Of a stretch of DNA of 64,000 nt, positions 1 through 11,491 are shown piece by piece. The stretch lies in contig NZ_CAJXST010000006.1 of NCBI RefSeq assembly GCF_913061305.1, positions 179,971 to 243,970 on the forward strand, written 5' to 3'. Under the pieces are notes generated by a model, which saw only the letters and a list, made by a program, of their open reading frames with translations, made no database searches and was not told the origin of the DNA. Within the stretch, counting starts at the first letter, position 1; the number at the start of each line of letters is the position of its first letter. The DNA is from an uncultured Porticoccus sp. GTDB taxonomy: Bacteria; Pseudomonadota; Gammaproteobacteria; Pseudomonadales; Porticoccaceae. The position numbers were made by a program, and so were the translations under genes.

Positions 1-1
1 C

Positions 2-217
2 CGCCCCGGGCTGGCCAACGCCGTCATCCAGCTGGCTGCAGAAGCGGGGGTCAAACTCACCCCGGCAGGCGCCACCTTCCCTTACGGCAAAGACCCGGAC
101 GATAAAAATATCCGGCTGGCACCGTCATTCCCCACCGTGGAGGATATTGATCGCGCCATGGCCGTCTTCTGTAATGCCGTGAAATTGGCCTCTGTGAACC
201 AACAACTTGAGGCCTAA
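2..217 (+). CDS. C-terminal end of a PLP-dependent class I/II aminotransferase (partial)
   Basis: The reading frame is open from the left edge of the window and stops at TAA 215-217, giving 71 residues. The segment GVKLTPAGATFPYGKDP followed by NIRLAPSFP resembles the small C-terminal domain of fold-type I aminotransferases, where the Arg of the NIRxAPSFP stretch would bind the substrate carboxylate. The lysine that binds PLP lies upstream, outside the window, so the substrate cannot be named. A strong hairpin terminator follows 13 bases after the stop. The family call is from remembered motifs only. Confidence 0.6.
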   Translation, partial: RPGLANAVIQLAAEAGVKLTPAGATFPYGKDPDDKNIRLAPSFPTVEDIDRAMAVFCNAVKLASVNQQLEA

Positions 218-230
218 GCGCCTGACATCA

Positions 231-258
231 AAAAAGGGCAGCTTGCGCTGCCCTTTTT
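231..258. terminator. Bidirectional rho-independent terminator
   Basis: A near-perfect inverted repeat, AAAAAGGGCAGC / GCTGCCCTTTTT with loop TTGC, has an A-run on one side and a T-run on the other. It can stop transcription both from the aminotransferase gene (plus) and from the convergent DUF1820 gene (minus). Confidence 0.85.
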
Positions 259-282
259 ATTCAAGATACAGGCCCCTCTTAA

Positions 283-624
283 CTAGCGATCACTTTTTGG
301 CTTGGGGGCAAGACCCGGATAGGGGAAAGGGGTGACATTACCGGCGCCGCCCTTTGCCTCAATAATTTTGCAGGAACCTTCTTTTTCCACTTCATCAATG
401 CGCACGACAGAATGCAGCGGAATAAAGCTCCGCTTGATGGAGGAAAACTCGTTCTTCAGTTTTTCTTCAGAAGGGTCGACAATCATCTGGGAGCGTTCGC
501 CAAACACAAACTCCTCGACTTCCAGAAAGCCCCACAAATCACTCTGGTATACCTGCCGGGCATAGATTTCGTACACCTGACCCTGATTGAAAAATACAAT
601 TTTGTAAATGGGGGTTGATGCCAT
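283..624 (-). CDS. DUF1820 family protein
   Basis: This 113-residue protein has no signal peptide or membrane segment. It begins MASTPIYKIVFFNQGQVYEI and contains GFLEVEEFVFGER. This matches my recollection of the DUF1820 family, a small conserved gammaproteobacterial protein often encoded next to miaB. No catalytic motif is visible and its function is unknown. The C-terminal tail (about 20 residues) is rich in Gly, Pro and Lys and is probably disordered. It is transcribed divergently from miaB across a 149-bp gap and converges on the upstream aminotransferase gene at the shared terminator. Confidence 0.8.
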   Translation of the reverse strand: MASTPIYKIVFFNQGQVYEIYARQVYQSDLWGFLEVEEFVFGERSQMIVDPSEEKLKNEFSSIKRSFIPLHSVVRIDEVEKEGSCKIIEAKGGAGNVTPFPYPGLAPKPKSDR

Positions 625-661
625 ACAGGTTGCCTGTTCACCGATTTATCAAGGGCGCGAA

Positions 662-689
662 AGAATACCACAATCTGCACAAATTTCAC
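662..689 (-). promoter_or_regulatory. Candidate promoter of the DUF1820 gene
   Basis: On the minus strand GTGAAA and TATTCT are separated by 16 bp, followed by a GC-rich discriminator (TTCGCGCCC), about 40 bp before the start codon. Each box matches four or five positions of the sigma70 consensus. It is a candidate only. Confidence 0.35.
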
Positions 690-708
690 CCAATCAGACC
701 ACCCCCTG

Positions 709-737
709 TGGGATTCACCCCCGACGACCGCTATACT
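709..737 (+). promoter_or_regulatory. miaB: Candidate promoter of miaB
   Basis: A good -10 box, TATACT, lies at 732-737, about 37 bp before the miaB ATG. No good -35 box stands 17 bp upstream (TGGGAT at 709-714), so the call rests mostly on the -10 element. Confidence 0.35.
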
Positions 738-773
738 GTGCGGCCGCGTCAAGTGTATCCATAACCAGCATTT

Positions 774-2138
774 ATGTCCGAGCCAAAAATCAAAAAACTG
801 CACATAGTCACTCACGGTTGCCAGATGAATGAGTACGATTCATCGCGGATGCGCGATCTGCTGGGCGACAGCCATCAGATGGTGGTGACAGACAACCCGG
901 AAGAAGCCGACGTACTGTTGCTGAACACCTGCTCTATCCGGGAAAAAGCCCAGGAAAAGGTTTTTCACCAGCTCGGCCGCTGGAAACACCTCAAAGCCCG
1001 CAATCCGGAACTGGTCATCGGGGTTGGCGGCTGTGTCGCCAGTCAGGAGGGTGACGCCATTGCCAGGCGCGCACCTTTTGTGGATCTGGTGTTTGGTCCC
1101 CAGACATTGCACCGGTTGCCGGAAATGCTGGCCGAAAGGAAGCAGCAAGACGGCACCACCATCGTCGATATCAGCTTCCCGGAAATTGAGAAATTTGACC
1201 GACTGCCTCAGCCGGAGGCCGACGGTGTCACTGCTTTCGTTTCGATTATGGAAGGCTGTTCCAAATACTGCACCTTCTGTGTTGTACCCTATACAAGAGG
1301 TGAGGAGGTCAGCCGCCCGGCTGCGGATGTACTCGCAGAAGTGGCTCATCTCGCCGGCCAGGGCGTCCGGGAAGTCAATTTGCTGGGACAGAATGTCAAT
1401 GCCTACCGCGGCACCATGCCCGACGGAAACCTCTGCGACCTGGCGGAGCTGATTGGCTATGTGGCGGGGATTGAAGGCATTGACCGCATTCGCTATACCA
1501 CCTCCCACCCGGTGGAGTTTTCAGACAGTCTCATTGCGGCCTATGCCGAAGTACCCGAGCTGGTCAGTCACCTTCACCTGCCGGTACAAAGTGGTTCGGA
1601 CCGGATTCTGGCGGCAATGAAGCGCGGCCATACCGTGCTGGAATACAAATCAAAAATTCGCAAGCTGCGTCGGATCCGACCGGACATCAGTATTTCATCG
1701 GACTTCATCATTGGTTTTCCCGGTGAAACAGAGAAGGATTTCGAGGATACCCTCAAGCTGATTCAGGATATCGGCTTTGATCACAGCTTCAGCTTTGTGT
1801 ACAGCGCCCGGCCGGGCACGCCGGCAGCGGATCTGCCCGATAGCACGCCCGAAAGCATCAAGAAGCAACGACTGCAAATCCTGCAAAGCCGGATCAGCCA
1901 GCATGCCACAGCTATTAGCGAGCAAATGGTCGACACAGAACAGACTATCCTGATCACCGGCATTTCAAGGAAAGATCCCGGTCAATTGCAGGGTCGCACC
2001 GAAAACAACCGGGTCGTCAATTTTCCAGCCACCGACCATCAACTGATAGGTACGTTTGCCAGGGTGAGCATTATCGAGGCGCTGCCCAATTCACTGCGCG
2101 GACGCCTGATCGCTGCTACGGAGAACACTGCAGCATAA
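774..2138 (+). CDS. miaB: tRNA-2-methylthio-N6-dimethylallyladenosine synthase MiaB
   Basis: MiaB is a radical-SAM methylthiotransferase that converts i6A37 to ms2i6A37 in tRNAs reading UNN codons. At 454 residues it has the usual length. The N-terminal UPF0004 domain carries the three cysteines for the auxiliary 4Fe-4S cluster (C16 in [12 protein letters not shown]53 in [12 protein letters not shown]87 in [11 protein letters not shown]). The radical-SAM motif [16 protein letters not shown] places its three cysteines at C162, C166 and C169. A TRAM domain occupies roughly the last 70 residues. It is the first plus-strand gene of a run of RNA-maturation genes (phoH, ybeY), as in Pseudomonas. 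All cluster ligands are present, so it should be active. Confidence 0.97.
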   Translation: MSEPKIKKLHIVTHGCQMNEYDSSRMRDLLGDSHQMVVTDNPEEADVLLLNTCSIREKAQEKVFHQLGRWKHLKARNPELVIGVGGCVASQEGDAIARRAPFVDLVFGPQTLHRLPEMLAERKQQDGTTIVDISFPEIEKFDRLPQPEADGVTAFVSIMEGCSKYCTFCVVPYTRGEEVSRPAADVLAEVAHLAGQGVREVNLLGQNVNAYRGTMPDGNLCDLAELIGYVAGIEGIDRIRYTTSHPVEFSDSLIAAYAEVPELVSHLHLPVQSGSDRILAAMKRGHTVLEYKSKIRKLRRIRPDISISSDFIIGFPGETEKDFEDTLKLIQDIGFDHSFSFVYSARPGTPAADLPDSTPESIKKQRLQILQSRISQHATAISEQMVDTEQTILITGISRKDPGQLQGRTENNRVVNFPATDHQLIGTFARVSIIEALPNSLRGRLIAATENTAA

Positions 2139-2242
2139 ATGACGGCGCTGGCAAATACCTGCAAACCTCACTCAAAACTGTTTTCAGGCCCTAATAAAGG
2201 TTATATGCTTGCCCTACATGCGTAGCCGCAGAGGGCGGCCTA

Positions 2243-3283
2243 TTGGAAAATTTGAATATTCAGACTGCAACACAGACCATCACGCTGGAACCCAGCGACA
2301 CCCGTCGCCTAGCAACACTCTGCGGGCAATTCGACGAACATCTCAGGCACATCGAACAGCGGCTGAAAATCGAGATTCGCAACCGAGGTAATACATTCGC
2401 CCTGTTCGGCGACCACGCCGCGGCTGATGTGGCTGGGCAACTTCTCCATCACCTTTATCAGGAAACCGGTCGCAGCCGTGAGCTGACACCCGACCACATT
2501 CATCTCGCCATTCAACAATCCACCGCCGGAATGCCTATGGAACACTATGCGACCACGACTCCAGCAGACAGCAATGTCGCCGAGACAGAGAACGCTACAA
2601 CACAGACGGTCATCCGCACCAAAAAAGGCAATATCAAACCCAGAGGGCTCAGCCAGCAACGCTATGTGCGGGCCGTGCAGACCCACGATATCAATTTTGG
2701 AGTAGGGCCTGCCGGGACCGGCAAGACCTATCTGGCGGTAGCCTGCGCGGTGGAGGCGCTACTGAGAGACGAAGTGGAACGCATTCTACTGGTGCGTCCT
2801 GCCGTCGAAGCCGGCGAAAAGCTCGGTTTTTTGCCCGGGGACCTGAGCCAGAAGGTGGACCCCTATCTGCGCCCACTCTACGACGCGCTGTATGAAATGC
2901 TCGGCGTTGAAACCGTGGCCAAACTGATTGACCGGAGTGTCATTGAAGTAGCACCGCTGGCCTACATGCGCGGTCGCACCCTGAACAACTCTTTCATTAT
3001 TCTCGACGAGAGCCAGAACACCACCAGGGAACAAATGAAGATGTTCCTCACCAGAATCGGTTTCAGCTCCACCGCGGTGATTACCGGGGACACCTCCCAG
3101 ATCGACCTGCCCCGACCCAGTCACTCCGGACTGCTTCACGTCTGCAAGGTGCTCAAGGACGTCGAGGATATCAGCTTTACGTTTTTCGGCTCGAAGGACG
3201 TGGTTCGCCACCCGCTGGTACAGCAGATTGTCGATGCCTATGATGTCTTCGAACAGGAAGAGGCCAAAGACTCGCCCCAATGA
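2243..3283 (+). CDS. phoH: PhoH-like ATPase (YbeZ type)
   Basis: This is a 346-residue PhoH/YbeZ P-loop ATPase, thought to work with the RNase YbeY in RNA metabolism. An N-terminal region of about 120 residues precedes the PhoH domain. Walker A is GPAGTGKT at residues 155-162 and Walker B is FIILDESQ starting at 251. I chose the TTG start at 2243 because AGAGGG lies 8 bases upstream and the N-terminus (MENLNIQTATQTITLEP) aligns with YbeZ homologues; no upstream in-frame ATG fits. The stop overlaps the ybeY start by 4 bp, which suggests translational coupling. It sits 104 bp after miaB. Confidence 0.93.
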   Translation: MENLNIQTATQTITLEPSDTRRLATLCGQFDEHLRHIEQRLKIEIRNRGNTFALFGDHAAADVAGQLLHHLYQETGRSRELTPDHIHLAIQQSTAGMPMEHYATTTPADSNVAETENATTQTVIRTKKGNIKPRGLSQQRYVRAVQTHDINFGVGPAGTGKTYLAVACAVEALLRDEVERILLVRPAVEAGEKLGFLPGDLSQKVDPYLRPLYDALYEMLGVETVAKLIDRSVIEVAPLAYMRGRTLNNSFIILDESQNTTREQMKMFLTRIGFSSTAVITGDTSQIDLPRPSHSGLLHVCKVLKDVEDISFTFFGSKDVVRHPLVQQIVDAYDVFEQEEAKDSPQ

Positions 3284-3768
3284 AGCTTCAGCTCGATATC
3301 GAAAACACCTATGGCAAAGCGGGCTGGATACCGGACAGAAAACAGATACGCTGCTGGGCTACAGCAGCTCTGTCCAACGCCCGACAGACGGCCGAATTGG
3401 GCGTGAGAATTGTCGGTGAGGCAGAGTGTGCCGAGCTGAACCAACGTTATCGTCACAAACCAGGTTCCACCAATGTGTTGTCTTTCCCGGCCGATTTGCC
3501 GCCGGATTTGGAGCTTCCGCTGCTCGGTGACCTGGTCATCTGTGCACCAGTGGTCGAGCGCGAAGCCGCCGAGCAGCACAAACCCGTCGAGGCACATTGG
3601 GCGCATATGCTGGTTCACGGCTGCCTGCATTTGATCGGCTACGACCATATTGAAGATAATGATGCAGATATAATGGAAGCCCTTGAAACCCGTATACTGA
3701 CGAAGCTGGGGTTTTCACCACCCTACCAACAGAATGATGCTCCGGAGCAGCAGATATTTCATGACTGA
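3280..3768 (+). CDS. ybeY: Endoribonuclease YbeY (16S rRNA maturation factor)
   Basis: YbeY is a zinc-dependent endoribonuclease involved in 16S rRNA 3'-end maturation and ribosome quality control. The protein has 162 residues. The family metal-binding motif HGCLHLIGYDH is intact with His at 113, 117 and 123. The start ATG overlaps the phoH stop as ATGA, and the gene overlaps corC by 8 bp, so phoH, ybeY and corC should be co-translated. This order is the standard gammaproteobacterial ybeZ-ybeY-ybeX cluster. Confidence 0.97.
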   Translation: MKLQLDIENTYGKAGWIPDRKQIRCWATAALSNARQTAELGVRIVGEAECAELNQRYRHKPGSTNVLSFPADLPPDLELPLLGDLVICAPVVEREAAEQHKPVEAHWAHMLVHGCLHLIGYDHIEDNDADIMEALETRILTKLGFSPPYQQNDAPEQQIFHD

Positions 3769-4597
3769 TGACGACTTGAACGGCACCCAGGAGAAATCCT
3801 GGTTAGGCAAACTGGCTACAGCCTTTTCCTCTGAGCCACAATCGCGGGAGGAGCTGGCGAACACCCTGCGCTCCGCCTACGACAACGGCATAATTGATCA
3901 CGATGCGCTGGAAATTATTGAGGGAGCACTGCATGTCTCCGACCAGCAGGTACGGGAAATCATGATCCCCCGCACTCAAATGGTCGTCATTCAGCAAAAT
4001 ACCAGCCTTGAAGAACTTCTCCAACTGGTCATCGAATCCAGTCATTCCCGCTTCCCGGTGATCGGTGACAACGCCGATGATATTGTCGGCATTCTGCTGG
4101 CCAAGGAACTATTACCGCTGCTACTGAGCGGCCGAGAAGATTTCGAGATTGCCAAAGTGATCAGACCCGCCACCATTATCCCCGAGAGCAAGCGGCTGAA
4201 TGTACTGTTGCGGGAATTCCGCGAGCAGCGCTATCACATGGCCATCGTCATTGACGAATATGGCGGTATTGCCGGGTTGATCACCATTGAAGATATTCTC
4301 GAGGAAATTGTCGGCGACATCGAAGATGAGACCGATGAGGATGAAGACACCATGATTCGTCCCCAACAGGACAACAGCTATCTGGTGGATGCCCTGACAC
4401 CCATTGAGGATTTCAATGAATTTTTCGATGTCGGGATCAGTGACGAGGAATTCGACACCATAGGCGGCATTATCGTCCAGGCCTTTGGCCGCATGCCCAA
4501 AGTCGATGAAACCATCGAAGTGGACAATTTCGACTTTCGCGTTGCGGAGGGCGACAACCGGCAGGTCAAATTGCTCGAGTTGCGAATTAAAGCCTAG
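3761..4597 (+). CDS. corC: CorC/YbeX family CBS-domain protein (HlyC/CorC type)
   Basis: This 278-residue cytoplasmic protein has paired CBS domains (about residues 60-190, including EIMIPRTQMVVIQ and GLITIEDILEEIVGDIEDE) and a C-terminal CorC_HlyC transporter-associated domain. The family is linked to magnesium/cobalt efflux with CorA and, more recently, to ribosome-related functions with YbeY and YbeZ. The open frame extends to 3734, but I chose ATG 3761: the product then begins MTDDDLNGTQ like homologues and overlaps ybeY by only 8 bp. An acidic stretch (DEDEDTMI) follows the CBS pair. Confidence 0.93.
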   Translation: MTDDDLNGTQEKSWLGKLATAFSSEPQSREELANTLRSAYDNGIIDHDALEIIEGALHVSDQQVREIMIPRTQMVVIQQNTSLEELLQLVIESSHSRFPVIGDNADDIVGILLAKELLPLLLSGREDFEIAKVIRPATIIPESKRLNVLLREFREQRYHMAIVIDEYGGIAGLITIEDILEEIVGDIEDETDEDEDTMIRPQQDNSYLVDALTPIEDFNEFFDVGISDEEFDTIGGIIVQAFGRMPKVDETIEVDNFDFRVAEGDNRQVKLLELRIKA

Positions 4598-4626
4598 CCC
4601 AGCCGTCTGTTCGGGACCACAATCCA

Positions 4627-6126
4627 ATGATGGGATCTACCGCTTCTCACCCCAAACTCAGGGGACACCTGCTCGGGGTACTGTTAGGCGCTGCGTTGCC
4701 ACTATCACTGGCTCCCTGGAACTGGTGGCCAATCGGCCTGATGTCTGTTGCCGGCCTGGTTGTTCTGCTCAAGGGGTTGCGCCCGGTTGACTGCTTCTGG
4801 CGCACCTTCTGGTTCGGACTCGGCATGTTTGGTGTCGGGGTTTCCTGGGTCTTCATCAGCATCCACGACCATGGTCACGCATCCATACCCCTCGCCCTGT
4901 TTCTGACATCCCTGTTTGTGATTCTGCTGGCCGTACTTTTTGCCCTGCCATTTATGCTATACGGCACAGGGTTAAACCGTACGGCGGGCACCATGGCCCT
5001 CGCCTTTCCCAGTATCTGGGTTTTGGGAGAATGGACTCGCAGCTGGTTATTTAGCGGCTTCCCATGGATGTATCTCGGCTATGGCCACATTGACACCTGG
5101 CTGGCGGGGTGGGCACCCATCACCGGGGTGCTGGGGATCAGCTGGCTTTGCGCATTATCCAGCACTGCGATCGGCATCGCTGCCATCACCAGAAAACCCT
5201 TTGTGCTCGGTAATGTCGCATTGCTGGCGGCAGTGGGCTGGGCAAGCGGCTGGCATCTACAGTCTGCGCAATGGACTACTGCCGCAGGCGACCCACTGCG
5301 CATTGGCATCATGCAGCCCGCGCTCCCCGTCGCCGCAAAGTGGGACAGTACACAGCTTGCCGCTATTCTCGAGCAGAATCGCCTGACCACCCGTGAATTA
5401 CTTGGCAACGATTTGGTGATCTGGCCAGAATCCGCGGTGCCGACTCTGGAAGAGCGGGTAAAACCCTTTCTTGCCGCAATGGCAAAAAGTGCGCTGGATA
5501 CCAATACCGCCCTGCTCACGGGAATTCCCACGCGCAATTCAACCACACGGCAGTACCACAATTCCGTGATGGCTCTCGGCACAGCAAGCGGCATTTACCA
5601 CAAACAACACCTGGTACCCTTTGGTGAATATGTGCCTTTTGAGCGCTGGCTTGGCGGAACAATGGCCTTTTTGAACCTGCCGATGTCGATCTTCAGCCCC
5701 GGGCCTGTTCAACAGGAACCGATCCATGCCAACGGTTTCAGCATTGGCACAGCCATTTGCTACGAAATTGTTTTTCCTGACCTGGTGGCAGCTACTGCCA
5801 ACCGTTCAAACCTGCTTCTGACTGTCAGCAACGATAGCTGGTTCGGCCGCTCCATCGGTCCAAAACAGCACTTTCAGATGGCCAGAATGCGGGCGGCAGA
5901 AAACCGCAAACCGCTGATTCGCGCCACCAATGATGGCATTACTGCCCTGATCAACCATCATGGCAAGGTCGTCGCTACGATACCCCCTTTCATTCGCAGC
6001 ACCCTCACAGGCCAACTGACGCCCTATCGAGGCCAGACACCCTTCGGCCAATGGGGCTCAAACCCGATCTTGCTGTTCTCGCTGATCATGCTGTTTGCCG
6101 CTTTCTGGAAATCCCGGGCCGACTGA
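4627..6126 (+). CDS. lnt: Apolipoprotein N-acyltransferase Lnt
   Basis: Lnt is an inner-membrane enzyme that transfers the third acyl chain onto the N-terminal cysteine of lipoproteins, a step needed for Lol-dependent sorting to the outer membrane. The protein has 499 residues. Several membrane segments lie in the first ~210 residues, followed by a nitrilase-like periplasmic domain. The catalytic triad is visible as E268 (WPESAVP), K326 (YHKQHLVPFGEY) and C378 (GTAICYEIVFPD). A final membrane helix lies near residue 480. It follows corC after 29 bp, the usual ybeX-lnt order. Confidence 0.97.
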   Translation: MMGSTASHPKLRGHLLGVLLGAALPLSLAPWNWWPIGLMSVAGLVVLLKGLRPVDCFWRTFWFGLGMFGVGVSWVFISIHDHGHASIPLALFLTSLFVILLAVLFALPFMLYGTGLNRTAGTMALAFPSIWVLGEWTRSWLFSGFPWMYLGYGHIDTWLAGWAPITGVLGISWLCALSSTAIGIAAITRKPFVLGNVALLAAVGWASGWHLQSAQWTTAAGDPLRIGIMQPALPVAAKWDSTQLAAILEQNRLTTRELLGNDLVIWPESAVPTLEERVKPFLAAMAKSALDTNTALLTGIPTRNSTTRQYHNSVMALGTASGIYHKQHLVPFGEYVPFERWLGGTMAFLNLPMSIFSPGPVQQEPIHANGFSIGTAICYEIVFPDLVAATANRSNLLLTVSNDSWFGRSIGPKQHFQMARMRAAENRKPLIRATNDGITALINHHGKVVATIPPFIRSTLTGQLTPYRGQTPFGQWGSNPILLFSLIMLFAAFWKSRAD

Positions 6127-6177
6127 CGCAAACCTCACCAACCGGAGCAGTGGACCGCCAATAGTCACATCGCGGGC

Positions 6178-6206
6178 TGTGTCTGACCCTTCCTTTAGCC
6201 TATAAT
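6178..6206 (+). promoter_or_regulatory. leuS: Candidate promoter of leuS
   Basis: A perfect -10 hexamer TATAAT at 6201-6206 lies in the lnt-leuS gap, 47 bp before the leuS ATG. The position 17 bp upstream is TGTGTC, a poor -35 box. The -10 is followed by a fairly GC-rich stretch (TGGCGGC). Confidence 0.45.
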
Positions 6207-6226
6207 TGGCGGCTTTTCTGGCCTAA

Positions 6227-8782
<2,556 letters not shown>

Positions 8783-8828
8783 CAACCCGCAACTGCAAGC
8801 TGAAAAAGTGACAACCTAAGGAATAACA

Positions 8829-9365
8829 ATGAAACGATTTTTTTGTCTGGTCATAACCGGTTTGCTGGTGACCACCCTCACCGCCGGCTGTGGGTGGCGT
8901 TTGCGGGGCACGGCATCTGTTGACAATGTCTCCAGTGTACATATCAGTAGCCAGGGCCGATTTGGTGAGTTTTACGAGGCTCTTTCGCGATCACTGCAGG
9001 CCAACGATATTACCGTGGTAAAGAATGCCACTGACGCACAATACAACATTGTGATTCTCGACCAGAAATACTCCCGCAAGACCGCCACCGTCAGCGTCAC
9101 CGTGCGGGTCTCTGAATACCAGCTCACCGAAGAAGTGACCATCATGATATTGGCGGCCAACGGACAACCACTATTGCAGCGCACCACCCTCAGCACAGAC
9201 AGATTCTTTGATTTCGATGAAAATGATGTTCAGTCGAAAGAAGACGAAACCAGCCTGTTGCGGCGTGAAATGCGGAGCGACCTGATTCGCCAGATCATCA
9301 GCCGTCTCGACGCTGTTGCCAACCGCTCGACGACCGTACCGGGTGCCGATGCGACTGAAGGCTGA
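8829..9365 (+). CDS. lptE: LPS-assembly lipoprotein LptE (RlpB)
   Basis: LptE is an outer-membrane lipoprotein that plugs the LptD barrel and helps deliver lipopolysaccharide to the cell surface. The 178-residue precursor has a signal peptide (MKRFFCLVITGLLVTTL) and a lipobox LTAGC with the acylated Cys at position 21, followed by GWRLRG, as in the family. It lies between leuS and holA, the standard gammaproteobacterial order. Its partner lptD is encoded about 3 kb downstream in this window. The 3' end overlaps holA by 17 bp. Confidence 0.95.
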   Translation: MKRFFCLVITGLLVTTLTAGCGWRLRGTASVDNVSSVHISSQGRFGEFYEALSRSLQANDITVVKNATDAQYNIVILDQKYSRKTATVSVTVRVSEYQLTEEVTIMILAANGQPLLQRTTLSTDRFFDFDENDVQSKEDETSLLRREMRSDLIRQIISRLDAVANRSTTVPGADATEG

Positions 9366-10404
9366 ACAACTCGGCACTCACCTCTCCCAGGGCACTCTGG
9401 CCCCGCTTTATCTGGTCAGCGGAGATGAGACACTGTTGGTCCAGGAGGCGGCAGACACTATCCGGGCTGCTGCCTTCCTGCAGGGCTACACTGAACGCGA
9501 AATCCTCCATGCCGAAAGCAGTTTCGACTGGAATACCGTACTGACCGAAGCCAACAGCTTGTCATTGTTCGCTGAAAAGAAAATTATTGAGATTCGGATT
9601 GCCAACGGCAAACCGGGGGACAAGGGTTCAAAGGTGCTTCAGGAATGCGCCGGCAAGCCCACTGACGATACTCTGCTGCTGATCATCACGCCGAAACTGG
9701 AAGCTGCCACCGTTCGCAGCAAATGGGTTAAGGCCATCGAGACCCACGGCGCCCTGATCCAGACGTGGCCGGTGCCCCCCGACCAGCTTCCCGGCTGGAT
9801 CGGAAAACGCCTTCAGCAGGCCGGCATCAAGGCAGATCGCCAGGCCGTTGAAATTCTCGCCGATCGGGTAGAGGGCAACCTGCTGGCGGCGGTTCAGGAA
9901 ATTGAAAAGCTCAAGTTGCTGCTACCTGACGGCGAAGTTGATGGTCAAACCATGTCAACAGTGGTTGCCGACAGCGCCCGCTTCAATGTCTTCACACTCG
10001 CGGACAAGGTTCTGGAGGGGGACCCCCAGGCCGCCTGCCGCACCCTCAGAGGCCTTCGTGATGAAGGTGCCGAGCCCGCCATTATTCTTTGGGCACTGAC
10101 CCGGGAATTGCGCACGCTGATCAGGGCCGGTGAAGCGCTGGAAAACGGAGATCATCTCGATTGGGCGTTAAAAAACCTGGGGGTATGGGAAAAACGCAAA
10201 CCGTTGTTCAAGCAAACCCTGAGGAGACTGAAACTGGCCCGGTTAAAACAGATGCTTCGATTAGCCGCAGGCATAGACCGTGCTATCAAGGGAACGCGCA
10301 TTGCAGATCCCTGGGACGACCTGACAACACTGCTGTTGATGTTCTGTGGCACCCCCACCTTACAGCCGGGGAACCTGAAGCTTGCACTGAGCTTTCCGGA
10401 TTGA
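9349..10404 (+). CDS. holA: DNA polymerase III delta subunit HolA
   Basis: HolA is the clamp-loader subunit that opens the beta sliding clamp. I set the start at ATG 9349 (MRLKAEQLGTHLSQGTLAPL), which gives 351 residues and aligns with the E. coli N-terminus; the open frame reaches back to 9316. The N-terminal beta-interaction region (LYLVSGDETLLVQEAADTIR) and the helical C-terminal collar domain are recognisable. It overlaps lptE by 17 bp, so translation is probably coupled. Its last 45 bases overlap the 3' end of the convergent VanZ-like gene. Confidence 0.95.
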   Translation: MRLKAEQLGTHLSQGTLAPLYLVSGDETLLVQEAADTIRAAAFLQGYTEREILHAESSFDWNTVLTEANSLSLFAEKKIIEIRIANGKPGDKGSKVLQECAGKPTDDTLLLIITPKLEAATVRSKWVKAIETHGALIQTWPVPPDQLPGWIGKRLQQAGIKADRQAVEILADRVEGNLLAAVQEIEKLKLLLPDGEVDGQTMSTVVADSARFNVFTLADKVLEGDPQAACRTLRGLRDEGAEPAIILWALTRELRTLIRAGEALENGDHLDWALKNLGVWEKRKPLFKQTLRRLKLARLKQMLRLAAGIDRAIKGTRIADPWDDLTTLLLMFCGTPTLQPGNLKLALSFPD

Positions 10405-10725
10405 CAGAACAATCAGATGTCCCGCCATCAGGCCCAGCAAATCGGCCAACAAATCCATGCCTTCCATGTGGCGATAACCGGTGAGCCCCTGCAGCACCTC
10501 CATCAGCACCCCATAACTCATCAGTCCCGGGTAAATCAGCCAAAGGGAAGCACCTGCGGGCAAACTCTGCTTCGACAGCAGAAACAGGACCGCAAAAGTG
10601 ATGCCATGCACCAGCTTATCCTGTCCGGAAAATACCATCTTGTCCGCAGCGGGCAATAAAGCCAGCAGCAGCACCGCAATCAAAGAAAATAGCAGTGTGG
10701 CTCGCCAGAATGTCACATTCGTCAT
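10360..10725 (-). CDS. VanZ-like family membrane protein
   Basis: This 121-residue protein has about four predicted membrane helices (residues ~10-27, 36-52, 57-78, 95-112). It has the VanZ-like pattern: DKLVHGITFAVL near the first loop, then EVLQGLTGYRHMEGMDLLADLLG. VanZ is named from teicoplanin resistance, but small stand-alone members in Gram-negatives have no established function, so no resistance role should be inferred. It lies 17 bp after murU on the map but upstream of it in the minus direction would be murU and amgK, so the three may form one operon. Its 3' end overlaps holA by 45 bp. Confidence 0.8.
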   Translation of the reverse strand: MTNVTFWRATLLFSLIAVLLLALLPAADKMVFSGQDKLVHGITFAVLFLLSKQSLPAGASLWLIYPGLMSYGVLMEVLQGLTGYRHMEGMDLLADLLGLMAGHLIVLSIRKAQCKLQVPRL

Positions 10726-10742
10726 GGCTCTGGCACCGACCG

Positions 10743-11468
10743 CTAGCGCAATTTAAGTTGCGACTTTTTTCCCGGGCTGACCTCCCGACCTGAAACCAAT
10801 AGATTCAGCGCCTGCAACCTTTCAAGAGTACCCACGTCCCACCATGTACCACAAAAAACCTCCCCTGTGACATAACCACCCCGGATGCCCCCGGCGAGCA
10901 CATCTCTCAGTGGAAAGCGTTCACTGGCGGAAGAAAACATGGCAAATGTCTCCGGCCTCATGACACTGATACCACTGAAGGTAAAGGTTTGATCCCCCGC
11001 CAGGGGATAACCAACACGATGATCTGCATTCAGGGAAAAATCTCCGCCGGCGTGATGCAGGGGGTTGGGCACCAATACCAAATGCGCGTCCAGATCCTCG
11101 GACCAACTCTGCTCGACCAGCGACCGAAGGGGATAATCGGTCCACACGTCACCATTAATCACCATAAAAGGCTGATTGCCGAGAAGCGGCAGAGCCCGGC
11201 GAATACCACCGCCAGTTTCCAGAGGGTCCGTCTCGCGGGACCAGGCAATACTCACACCAAAACGCGAGCCATCGCCGAGAAAAGACTCTATTTGCTCACC
11301 CAGCCAGGAGGTATTGATCACTATCTCGCGCACACCTGCCTCAACCAATCGTTCCACATGGTATTGAATCAGGGGCTTATTACCGATATGCAGCAAGGGC
11401 TTGGGCGTCTCATCCGTGAGGGGGCGAAGCCTTTCACCATACCCCGCCGCGAGAATCATTGCTTTCAT
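10743..11468 (-). CDS. murU: N-acetylmuramate alpha-1-phosphate uridylyltransferase MurU
   Basis: MurU is a nucleotidyltransferase that makes UDP-MurNAc from MurNAc-1-phosphate in the peptidoglycan recycling shortcut described in Pseudomonas putida. The 241-residue product begins with the sugar-nucleotidyltransferase signature MKAMILAAGYGERLRPLTDE followed by TPKPLLHIGNKPLIQYH. The later VINGDVWTDYPL holds the metal-binding Asp. It is directly downstream of amgK (23 bp gap), and this pairing is what separates MurU from generic glucose-1-phosphate nucleotidyltransferases. Confidence 0.92.
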   Translation of the reverse strand: MKAMILAAGYGERLRPLTDETPKPLLHIGNKPLIQYHVERLVEAGVREIVINTSWLGEQIESFLGDGSRFGVSIAWSRETDPLETGGGIRRALPLLGNQPFMVINGDVWTDYPLRSLVEQSWSEDLDAHLVLVPNPLHHAGGDFSLNADHRVGYPLAGDQTFTFSGISVMRPETFAMFSSASERFPLRDVLAGGIRGGYVTGEVFCGTWWDVGTLERLQALNLLVSGREVSPGKKSQLKLR

Positions 11469-11491
11469 ATGATCTATCCTTATTTGCTGGC

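Noticed and set aside
840..1508. A 222-codon minus-strand frame within miaB
   Set aside because: Shadow of miaB, whose motifs are all in the plus frame.
10360..10725. Reading the VanZ-like gene as a glycopeptide-resistance determinant
   Set aside because: There are no vanHAX or vanRS genes nearby, and stand-alone VanZ-like proteins are widespread without known resistance function.
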